Below are positions 1 to 5,875 of a stretch of 6,036 nt of DNA, piece after piece. Source of the stretch: Mucilaginibacter sp. Its GTDB lineage: Bacteria; Bacteroidota; Bacteroidia; Sphingobacteriales; Sphingobacteriaceae. Position 1 is the stretch's first letter, and every line of letters begins with the position of its first letter. The notes below the pieces were generated by a model, which made no database searches, had not been told where the DNA came from, and saw nothing but the letters and a program-made list of their open reading frames with translations. The position numbers and the translations under genes are program-made. Location: the NCBI GenBank assembly GCA_025934475.1, contig JAICXZ010000221.1, positions 1 through 6,036 on the forward strand. The letters run 5' to 3'.

Positions 1-10
1 CAATAATACT

Positions 11-42
11 TTTTGTGATAGGCAAGCTTTAACTTATTTTAG
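11..42 (+). promoter_or_regulatory. possible Bacteroidota-type promoter for the FAD oxidoreductase gene
   Basis: A TTTTG at 11-15 (-33-like) is followed after 19 bases by TATTTTAG at 35-42, which differs from the Bacteroidota -7 consensus TAnnTTTG at one position. The spacing is normal for this promoter class and would place the transcription start about 20 bases before the ATG at 69. No Shine-Dalgarno sequence is visible before that ATG, which is common in this phylum. Motif match by eye only; A/T-rich DNA yields such matches by chance. Confidence 0.35.
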
Positions 43-68
43 CGTTGTATAGTCGCTTACCCTAACTA

Positions 69-1868
69 ATGATCAAAAAACTACTCCTCCCGCTTTTCCT
101 TTTTTTCTTTTCTGTTGCCAATGCTGAAACCATCAAAACTGATGTGCTGGTTGTAGGCGGTGGAGCGTGCGGTGTGGCGGCGGCAGTGCAATCAGCGCGC
201 AGTAAGGTTAAAACTTTATTGATTGAACCCGGTCCCTGGCTGGGCGGCACCATGACCATGGGCGGTATGTGTGTGCTGGATGGCAATCGTAATCTTCCGT
301 CGGGGGTGTGGGGTGAGTTCAGGCGTAAAGTGACCGACTATTACCGCAACAGATTGGGGTATGACACGACGCATAACGCCATACTTCGCTTTGAACCACA
401 CATTGGCGCCGAGATACTCAAAAAAATAACCGACACGGTAAAAAATCTCACGGTAAAAATGAAAACCCCCTGGACTGCTGTCAAAAAAGATGGAACCGGC
501 TGGGACGTATATATTACGGTGAATAAAGAATCGGTAAAAATTGAAGCTAAAGTATTAGTCGATGGTACCGAAACAGGCGAGGTGGCGGCTGTTGCCGGCG
601 CAAAATTCCTGAACGAAACCACCAATGTAACCAACAGGCCCGCTGACAATATTGGGGATATAACCTGGATTGCGATATTAAAGGATTACGGTCGCGGAAC
701 TGATAAGACGATTCTGAAACCCGAGGGCTATGATCCGACAACTTATAGTTTTTTAAAGGGTAAAGACATCAGGCCGATACTAAGGGCTATCGAGCTGCCG
801 AATGAAAAGTATATGCTCAACTGGCCCGAGGGCGCCATCAACGCCGCTCAGTTTAACATCGGCAGCAAACAGGAATTATATCTGAAAGCAAAATTGCGCA
901 CGCTGGGGTTGGTGTACTATATCCAAACTCAACTTGGATACAAAAATCTCGGGCTCGACAACGAATTCGGAACACCCGATCACCTGGCTATGATACCCTA
1001 TTTGAAGGAGACCCGAAGGGTGGACGGCCTGGTGCGTATGGTGCCCGATGATATCCGGAAACCTTACGAAAGGGAATCGAAACTCTACCGTACTTCTATA
1101 GCTGTAGGCGAGAATTTTTATGACAACTCGTTTGCACTTACCTATGCCTCTGATCCACCGGATGTGACCGTTCAATACCGCGCGCCATACTCTATCCCGC
1201 TGGGTGCTATAGTAGTGAAGGATCAGGATAATTTATTGGTAACAGAAAAAGCTATCTCTGTAACCGGACTTGTGAATGTAAGCACTATGTACCCCTCCGT
1301 ACAAATGGCGCTTGGCCAGGGTGTTGGGGCAACCGCGGCGTTTTGCGCATTCTTCAAAACAACAACCAAACATTTGAATGTACGCATCATCCAGGGCGAG
1401 ATAATGGATTATAAAGGTTACCTGATGCCCTTTACCGATATTGCGCAGAAAGACCCGCATTTCAGGGCGATACAACAGGTTGGCGCAACCGGTCTGCTAA
1501 AAGGAGTTCAGCACCTTAACGACGATGCTGTAGAGATCCATTTTGAACCAAACGATACCGTTAAAACCGCAGAAATAAAGCCGGTGATGAGCGAAATCTA
1601 TACCCGGTTTTTCCTGTGGTTCAATAAGGAAAAACCCGGCGAGAAGTTTACCCTTGGTAACCTGGTGTCATTTATTAGCGACTACACGCTCACCGATCCC
1701 AAAACGATGGAGGCGGCTATCCAAAAAGCCTGGAAGCCTGTATTTAAGCTCCCCGGCGAGTTGAATATAAATCGTGGCGCGACCCGTCTCGAATTTGCCG
1801 TTTTGGCAAACAGGTATTTGAACCCGTTTGCCAAAACGGTGGATATATCCGGCAAGGTGGTTAATTAA
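69..1868 (+). CDS. exported FAD-dependent oxidoreductase with SLH-like C-terminal tail
   Basis: Predicted periplasmic or surface flavoprotein of the FAD_oxidored (PF12831-like) group, 599 aa. Residues 1-19 form a Sec signal peptide (KK, a Leu/Phe-rich core, then ANA before Glu20); there is no twin-arginine motif. The Rossmann dinucleotide-binding motif is GGGACG at 30-35, followed by the strand-ending acidic residue E53 and a GG at 59-60. A second family motif, VDGTETGEVAAVAGAKF, begins at 164. RRVDG (316-320), YSIPLGAIV (374-382), DNLLV and MALGQGVGATAA (413-424) match the conserved core and C-terminal FAD-contact region of the family. From residue 455 the protein resembles SLH repeats: FTDI at 455-458, FEPNDTVKTAE at 492-502, and TRLEFA at 572-577. 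The substrate is unknown; bacterial relatives are sometimes labelled xanthan lyase, which I consider unreliable. The start is chosen because the signal peptide begins there. It converges on the lipoprotein gene with a 2-base gap. Family call is firm, reaction is not. Confidence 0.9.
   Translation: MIKKLLLPLFLFFFSVANAETIKTDVLVVGGGACGVAAAVQSARSKVKTLLIEPGPWLGGTMTMGGMCVLDGNRNLPSGVWGEFRRKVTDYYRNRLGYDTTHNAILRFEPHIGAEILKKITDTVKNLTVKMKTPWTAVKKDGTGWDVYITVNKESVKIEAKVLVDGTETGEVAAVAGAKFLNETTNVTNRPADNIGDITWIAILKDYGRGTDKTILKPEGYDPTTYSFLKGKDIRPILRAIELPNEKYMLNWPEGAINAAQFNIGSKQELYLKAKLRTLGLVYYIQTQLGYKNLGLDNEFGTPDHLAMIPYLKETRRVDGLVRMVPDDIRKPYERESKLYRTSIAVGENFYDNSFALTYASDPPDVTVQYRAPYSIPLGAIVVKDQDNLLVTEKAISVTGLVNVSTMYPSVQMALGQGVGATAAFCAFFKTTTKHLNVRIIQGEIMDYKGYLMPFTDIAQKDPHFRAIQQVGATGLLKGVQHLNDDAVEIHFEPNDTVKTAEIKPVMSEIYTRFFLWFNKEKPGEKFTLGNLVSFISDYTLTDPKTMEAAIQKAWKPVFKLPGELNINRGATRLEFAVLANRYLNPFAKTVDISGKVVN
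1794..1839. repeat. 14-bp perfect inverted repeat with nested alternative hairpin, inside the 3' end of the oxidoreductase gene
   Basis: CCGTTTTGGCAAAC at 1798-1811 is the exact reverse complement of GTTTGCCAAAACGG at 1826-1839. Inside the loop, GGT (1813-1815) can pair with ACC (1822-1824) after one A/C mismatch, leaving a six-base loop. A competing smaller hairpin exists: TTTGCC at 1794-1799 pairs with GGCAAA at 1805-1810 across GTTTT. The element lies in codons for the last 25 or so residues of the oxidoreductase and 31 bases downstream of the convergent lipoprotein stop, so it could act at the 3' end of both mRNAs. No T-run follows on either strand, so it is not a textbook intrinsic terminator. 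It could instead stabilise the 3' end against exonucleases. Confidence 0.7.
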
Positions 1869-1870
1869 GC

Positions 1871-2410
1871 TTATTTGCAGCCGAACCTGAAATTATCGAC
1901 AGTGGCGGTCATATTGCCCTGGCTGTCGAAAGTCTCATGTAAGTCGAATTTAACTTCCGAATTGTTTTTGGGTCCTGGTGTTGTAAGCATTACTGATTCA
2001 GATTCGGTAAGCATCAGTTTTGCGTCAACAAGTGAAAAGTGATCCGCTATTTTGCTGGTGCTTGATCCTTCAAACGTAGCACCTGTGGTTGTGCTAACCA
2101 TTTTTAAACTCTGGGCACTTGAGTGTTGGTCTATAGTTATATCGTTTTTATTAATGGTCTCATGCGAAACGATATGATAGACACCGCCCATAATTTGCAA
2201 AACATCGCCGTCACAGGAACTGATCTGAACCAGTCCCGAACCTGCCAAATTAATATCTTGTTGACTGTTAAACGTCGCCGTGCCATTTAAACCGGCTTCT
2301 AGCGCTGAAGAAGACATCGATTTCCGCTGGGAAACCGGAGAGACAGTAGATTTCTGACAGGATGTGCCCATCAATAATAACAATACACAGGGAGTAAAGA
2401 ATCTGTTCAT
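1871..2410 (-). CDS. small orphan lipoprotein of unknown function
   Basis: 179-aa protein with a lipoprotein signal peptide: MNRFF, a Leu-rich core and the lipobox-like LMGTSC, making Cys18 the probable lipidated residue. The mature part is rich in Ser, Thr, Asn and Asp, has no further membrane segment, and looks like a mostly beta-strand globular domain (for example alternating stretches around residues 44-110). Two other cysteines remain in the mature chain, Cys66 (ISSCDGD) and Cys178 (FGCK, next to last), which could form a disulfide in the periplasm. No acidic residues follow Cys18 closely (QKSTVSPVS), so the acidic surface-export signal of some Bacteroidota lipoproteins is not apparent. 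I do not recognise a family. It is convergent with the oxidoreductase and 206 bp downstream of the same-strand acetyltransferase. There is no clear Shine-Dalgarno; the start is fixed by the signal peptide. Confidence 0.8.
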   Translation of the reverse strand: MNRFFTPCVLLLLMGTSCQKSTVSPVSQRKSMSSSALEAGLNGTATFNSQQDINLAGSGLVQISSCDGDVLQIMGGVYHIVSHETINKNDITIDQHSSAQSLKMVSTTTGATFEGSSTSKIADHFSLVDAKLMLTESESVMLTTPGPKNNSEVKFDLHETFDSQGNMTATVDNFRFGCK

Positions 2411-2581
2411 AATTTAAATGGTCAATAATTAAAAATTGGTAAAAAAATAAATGTCCGTAGCCCACAATTGCGCCGAAATCTCTTAGGTAAATTACAGTAG
2501 GATGATTGGAGAAACTGCTTGTTTCAGATGAACTTCCTGTTAAGTAACACAGTTCGCGAAGCTTTTTGTTTTAACCCTGGG

Positions 2582-2598
2582 CGATAATAAAATTATCG
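2582..2598 (-). terminator. weak A/T-rich hairpin after the acetyltransferase gene
   Basis: CGATAAT (2582-2588) and ATTATCG (2592-2598) are perfect inverted arms around a three-base AAA loop, 18 bases past the acetyltransferase stop codon. The stem is 7 bp and mostly A/T, and on the minus strand it is followed by CCCAGGG rather than a T-run, so termination here is uncertain. The rest of the 206-bp spacer between the two minus-strand genes (2411-2616) shows no other gene or strong repeat, and must hold the lipoprotein promoter if that gene is transcribed independently. Confidence 0.25.
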
Positions 2599-2616
2599 GA
2601 ATTTAATCAATTCGGT

Positions 2617-3129
2617 TCATTTCAAAATCGCGTATACATGCTCGTCCATAATGTCGCCGCGCTTGATCGCCGCGTTACGGAGTACTCCTTCTTTGGTATA
2701 ACCGGCTTTTTCCAACACCCGCATGGAGGCAGGGTTTTTATCCAGAACGCCGGCTTGTAAGCGGATTATATCGAGATGATCGAATGCGTATTGAGTCATA
2801 AGCTTTACTGCTTCGGTTACAATGCCTTTGCCCCAAAGCTCCTCGCTGAGCCAGTAGCCAAGTAATGCTGTTTTGCGGTAAACATCTTCCCGAAGTTCAA
2901 GGCCGATACCACCTACCACCTGGTCGTCAATAGTGATGGCAAAGTTGACTAAGGGGTCCTGGTCAACCAAATTATTAACCCAATGGATTGCGGCCTCCAT
3001 GGTGTAGGGTGAGGGGAATCTGTTTAAAAGGAAACGGGAAACGCTAGGATTATTGGCATTTTTTTGAAGCGAAACCTCGTCGCCTTTTTTCCACCCGCGA
3101 ATGACAAAACCGTTTCCTTGTAGTTCCAT
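2617..3129 (-). CDS. GNAT family N-acetyltransferase (RimJ/RimL type)
   Basis: 170-aa cytoplasmic acetyl-CoA-dependent N-acetyltransferase, of normal length for the RimJ/RimL (Acetyltransf_3) group, which acetylates protein N-termini or small amines. The N-terminal strand FVIRGWKKGDE (8-18) is the usual opening of the fold. The acetyl-CoA pyrophosphate-binding motif A is LGYWLSEELWGKGIVTEAV (90-108), with WGKG replacing the classical R/QxxGxG/A. Motif B follows with N132 PASMRVLEKAGYTKEGVLRN, the NxxSxRVLEKxGF-like signature, and the end GDIMDEHVYAILK (158-170) is the typical last strand. The substrate cannot be predicted from sequence. The ATG is preceded by AAAGG at a 7-base spacing, supporting this start. 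It is divergent from the peptidase gene, sharing about 71 bp, and may read through toward the lipoprotein. Confidence 0.92.
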   Translation of the reverse strand: MELQGNGFVIRGWKKGDEVSLQKNANNPSVSRFLLNRFPSPYTMEAAIHWVNNLVDQDPLVNFAITIDDQVVGGIGLELREDVYRKTALLGYWLSEELWGKGIVTEAVKLMTQYAFDHLDIIRLQAGVLDKNPASMRVLEKAGYTKEGVLRNAAIKRGDIMDEHVYAILK

Positions 3130-3136
3130 TGTGTAA

Positions 3137-3141
3137 CCTTT
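3137..3141 (-). promoter_or_regulatory. Shine-Dalgarno sequence of the acetyltransferase gene
   Basis: On the minus strand AAAGG lies seven bases before the ATG at 3129. It is the only clear Shine-Dalgarno site in the window, as the other starts lack one, and it settles the start of this gene. Confidence 0.55.
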
Positions 3142-3173
3142 AGGTGACTAAAATAATAATATTAATCATTTAC

Positions 3174-3180
3174 TATCTTG
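3174..3180 (+). promoter_or_regulatory. possible -7 promoter element of the S9 peptidase gene
   Basis: TATCTTG followed by CA resembles the TAnnTTTG/TAnnTTG -7 element of Bacteroidota. It would place the transcript start around 3186, about 15 bases before the ATG at 3201. No convincing -33 TTTG lies 17-23 bases upstream. If correct, the longer reading from the GTG at 3144 would start upstream of the transcript and cannot be used. Confidence 0.35.
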
Positions 3181-3200
3181 CAGGATATTTAACTGAACTT

Positions 3201-5573
3201 ATGAAAAGACTCTCTACGTTGCTATTAATAGCCGTTTCCACCAATGTTTTTGCCCAAAAACTGGATAAGCTTACGGTCGAGAAGATCATGCGCGACCCTA
3301 AGTGGTTCGCCACCTCGCCGGAAAATATTTACTGGCGCGATGACAGCAAGAAAGTCTATTTCGACTGGAACCCGGAAAAATCGGAACGTTCTGCCCTATA
3401 TAGTATTACCCCCTCAAGCATCACCCCTGTAAAAGTAGGCGTGGATGAGCGCAAAACAATGCCGGGAGATGGCGAGTGGAACAAAAAACACACCGTCAAA
3501 TTATATGAAAAGGACGGCGATATTTTTCTGTATGATGTACCGAAAGAGAAGATCGTCCAACTCACCCATACCGTCGACCGGGAAAGTAATCCACGTTTTG
3601 CAGGGAACGAAAATAATATACTCTTTATTCGTGGTGATAATATGTATGAATTGCAGTTAGGCACCGGCGAACTGGATCAGCTAACAAATTTCACCCGCGC
3701 AGGTTCATCTAATCAGGTTAGTGCGCGCAAAGGGCCTCACGGTAATCAGCAAGAAAAATGGCTAAAGAACCAGCAATTGGAGTTGTTCGACGTCATCAAA
3801 AAAAATGATAGGGACAGAAAACTGGATTCGATCGAGCGCAAGGAGCTTGAACCTAAAAAATTGCGCGAAATTAATGTGGATGATAAACGAATCTCAAGTC
3901 TGCAACTTAGTCCTGATGGCCGTTATATCACTTACCGTCTTATCACCACGCCCAAAGATGAAAAGCGAACTATCGTACCAGATTATGTAACCTCGTCAGG
4001 CTGGACAGAAGATATTCCTAATCGCGAAAAAGTAGGCGGTCCCCAATCAACTGCCGAATCGTTCATTTTTGACACAAAGAAGGATACGGTTTATTCGATT
4101 GTGAAGGCCGATATTCCAGGCATAAAAGATATTCCGGCTTACGTCAAAGATTATCCTAAGGAACTGGAGGAATACACCAAACGTAATGCCGACCGGGAGG
4201 TGAGCATCTATGGGCCGCTGTGGAGCGAAGACAGCAAAAATGCAATCGTGATTATCGCTGCCGAGGATTATAAAGACCGCTGGATCATGAAACTGGATCC
4301 GGCTACCGGACATTTAAGTTTGATTGATCGCCAGCATGATGATGCCTGGATTGGCGGCCCGGGCATTGGCGGCACACGCAACACCGGCTGGCTCGACAAC
4401 ACGCATTTTTATTATCAGAGTGAAGCAAGTGGTTACTCACACATCTATGTGGCCGATGTGGCAACTGGCGATAAAAAACAACTGACCAGAGGGAAATGGG
4501 AGGTGCAGACCCTTGATCTGTCGAACGACAAAAAAACCTTTTATTTTATCGCAAATATGGAGCACCCGGGTGTTAAAGATTTTTATCGCATGCCGGTTAC
4601 CGGTGGAACTCCCGTTAAACTTACTTCGATGAAAGGCGGGAACGACGTAGCCTTGTCGCCCGATGAAAAATGGCTGGCTATTAGTTATTCCTATACCAAT
4701 CACCCGCCTGAGCTTTATTTGCAGCCTAATAAACCAGGTGCGAAGGCTGTTAAAATCACTAATTCGATAAGCGAAGAGTTCAGCTCCTACCCCTGGAGGG
4801 CACCGGAAATCATTACGTTCAAAAACCGCTATGGTGCGGATGTTTACGGACGTGTGTATGCGCCCCAAAATCCGGATCCGGCTAAACCGGCTGTGATATT
4901 TGTACATGGCGCCGGTTATTTGCAAAATATTACTTACTCATGGAGTGAGCATTATTTCAGGGAATATATGTTCAACAACATGCTGGCCGATAACGGCTAC
5001 TATGTGATGGATATTGATTACACCGCCAGCGCCGGTTATGGCCGCGATTGGCGCACGGGCATCTATCGCCACATGGGCGGCAAGGATCTGAGCGATCATG
5101 TGGACGCCGTGAAATACATGGTCGGAAAATATGGCATAAACCCAAAACACGTCGGTATGTACGGTGGCTCATATGGCGGTTTTATGACGCTGATGGCCTT
5201 GTTTACGGAGCCGGATGTGTTCGCGTCAGGAGCCGCAATCAGATCTGTAACCGATTGGGCGCATTACAATCACGGCTACACCGCCGAAATACTTAACGAA
5301 CCCTATACTGATGAAAAAGCTTATCGCCAGAGCTCACCAATCTATTTCGCGAATGGCCTGAAGGGCAACCTGCTAATGCTGCACGGTATGGTAGATCAAA
5401 ACGTGAACTTCCAGGATATTGTACGCCTCACGCAGAAGTTAATTGAGCTGCATAAGGACAACTGGTCGCTGGCGCCCTACCCTGTAGAGGACCACACCTT
5501 TGTGCAGCCCAGTAGCTGGACGGATGAGTATAAGCGGATATTTATGCTGTTTGAGGAGACGTTGAAGAAGTAA
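3201..5573 (+). CDS. secreted S9-family serine peptidase (prolyl oligopeptidase/dipeptidyl peptidase IV-like)
   Basis: 790-aa exported serine peptidase acting in the periplasm or outside, probably an oligopeptide or dipeptidyl peptidase. Residues 1-18 are a Sec signal peptide (MKR, hydrophobic core, VFA before Gln19). Roughly 40-560 form the beta-propeller domain with repeated blade-like segments (for example SPDGRYITY and SPDEKWLAISY), interrupted by a highly charged helical stretch at about 182-229. The alpha/beta-hydrolase catalytic domain follows: HGAGY at 569-573 (oxyanion loop), nucleophile Ser657 in GGSYGGF, Asp732 in HGMVDQNV, and His765 in VEDHTF. Triad spacings of 75 and 33 residues match DPP IV-type enzymes. 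The classical propeller Glu-Glu motif is not plain; DREV at 331-334 before YGPLW may be its counterpart, so dipeptidyl specificity is unproven. A start at GTG 3144 was rejected because it would bury the signal peptide. The gene is followed by a small ORF 42 bases on. Confidence 0.95.
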   Translation: MKRLSTLLLIAVSTNVFAQKLDKLTVEKIMRDPKWFATSPENIYWRDDSKKVYFDWNPEKSERSALYSITPSSITPVKVGVDERKTMPGDGEWNKKHTVKLYEKDGDIFLYDVPKEKIVQLTHTVDRESNPRFAGNENNILFIRGDNMYELQLGTGELDQLTNFTRAGSSNQVSARKGPHGNQQEKWLKNQQLELFDVIKKNDRDRKLDSIERKELEPKKLREINVDDKRISSLQLSPDGRYITYRLITTPKDEKRTIVPDYVTSSGWTEDIPNREKVGGPQSTAESFIFDTKKDTVYSIVKADIPGIKDIPAYVKDYPKELEEYTKRNADREVSIYGPLWSEDSKNAIVIIAAEDYKDRWIMKLDPATGHLSLIDRQHDDAWIGGPGIGGTRNTGWLDNTHFYYQSEASGYSHIYVADVATGDKKQLTRGKWEVQTLDLSNDKKTFYFIANMEHPGVKDFYRMPVTGGTPVKLTSMKGGNDVALSPDEKWLAISYSYTNHPPELYLQPNKPGAKAVKITNSISEEFSSYPWRAPEIITFKNRYGADVYGRVYAPQNPDPAKPAVIFVHGAGYLQNITYSWSEHYFREYMFNNMLADNGYYVMDIDYTASAGYGRDWRTGIYRHMGGKDLSDHVDAVKYMVGKYGINPKHVGMYGGSYGGFMTLMALFTEPDVFASGAAIRSVTDWAHYNHGYTAEILNEPYTDEKAYRQSSPIYFANGLKGNLLMLHGMVDQNVNFQDIVRLTQKLIELHKDNWSLAPYPVEDHTFVQPSSWTDEYKRIFMLFEETLKK

Positions 5574-5615
5574 GCCAAAAAAATCGAAAATTTGGTAAGC
5601 TCATTAAGCGATAAC

Positions 5616-5777
5616 ATGGCGAAAGACTACAAACTGTCACCGAATGAATTGGAGCTTATAAAACAGGCACTTCGGCGCAGCGACAAAGAGCGCTTCGAAA
5701 TGACTACCCGTTTGTACAAAGTACAGCGAACGATGAAAAGGGCTTCAATCACACACAAACCCTTCATAGATAAATAA
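5616..5777 (+). CDS. small charged hypothetical protein
   Basis: 53-aa ORF beginning MAKDYKLSPNELELIK and ending in HKPFIDK. It has no signal peptide, membrane segment or cysteine. It is rich in Lys, Arg and Glu, net basic, and the segment at about 8-38 (SPNELELIKQALRR through ERFEMTTRLYKVQR) reads as two amphipathic helices. The composition is protein-like and the frame is open with an ATG in the expected place. I recognise no family and assign no function; a nucleic-acid or protein-binding role would be a guess. It lies 42 bases after the peptidase stop with no terminator between them, so it may be co-transcribed. A longer reading from TTG at 5592 adds eight residues, but the ATG is simpler. 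Confidence 0.6.
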   Translation: MAKDYKLSPNELELIKQALRRSDKERFEMTTRLYKVQRTMKRASITHKPFIDK

Positions 5778-5784
5778 TACACTC

Positions 5785-5853
5785 GTGGATATCTTTGTCG
5801 ATAGGCACAAGGATAAAATCGACGTCATCGCTCTCGAGGACATAAAAAATTAA
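5785..5853 (+). other. short coding-like stretch, possible micro-ORF or gene remnant
   Basis: From GTG 5785 to TAA 5851-5853 there is an open frame of 22 residues, containing VDRHKDKIDVIALEDI. The alternating acidic, basic and hydrophobic residues look like a real soluble protein segment rather than random translation. The frame is open back to the TAG at 5767-5769 but offers no ATG, and it is one base out of phase with the 53-aa ORF that ends at 5777. It could be the tail of a decayed gene, a micro-ORF, or chance. No ribosome-binding site is visible. Confidence 0.2.
5790..5797 (+). promoter_or_regulatory. isolated perfect TAnnTTTG element
   Basis: TATCTTTG matches the Bacteroidota -7 consensus exactly. 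No TTTG lies at the right distance upstream, and downstream on this strand there is only the tail of the short coding-like stretch, then the convergent partial gene. If active it would produce a transcript antisense to that gene. It may be chance, particularly as it overlaps an open frame. Confidence 0.15.
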
Positions 5854-5875
5854 GAGATGAATTAGGGGAATAATT

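Noticed and set aside
341..649. 102-codon minus-strand open frame inside the oxidoreductase
   Set aside because: Opposite conserved FAD-binding coding sequence, low-complexity Ser/Thr/Phe/Val translation, no start signals.
1841..1850. GGATATATCC, a perfect 10-bp palindrome next to the large inverted repeat
   Set aside because: Short, without a loop, inside coding sequence; expected by chance in A/T-rich DNA, though it could be reconsidered if the neighbouring repeat proves functional.
2411..2470. Promoter for the lipoprotein gene, such as TAATTATTG (minus strand, 2423-2431) or TATTTTTT near 2441-2449
   Set aside because: Neither matches the -7 consensus well with a properly spaced -33 element; too weak to list.
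2553..2570. TTCGCGAA palindrome followed by a T-rich run, resembling a plus-strand terminator
   Set aside because: The extended stem is at most about four pairs with a mismatch-prone core, and there is no plus-strand gene upstream for it to terminate.
3144..3200. N-terminal extension of the peptidase from GTG 3144 (19 extra residues)
   Set aside because: It places an Ile/Tyr-rich stretch before a complete signal peptide, covers the promoter-like element and has no ribosome-binding site; ATG 3201 gives a standard Sec signal.
4437..4925. 162-codon minus-strand open frame inside the peptidase
   Set aside because: It lies wholly opposite conserved propeller coding sequence, and its translation has no recognisable domain; it is a shadow frame.
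5745..5843. 32-residue minus-strand open frame in the spacer after the small ORF
   Set aside because: Overlaps the end of the 53-aa gene and its Ser/Leu/Thr-rich translation is less protein-like than the plus-strand frame over the same bases.
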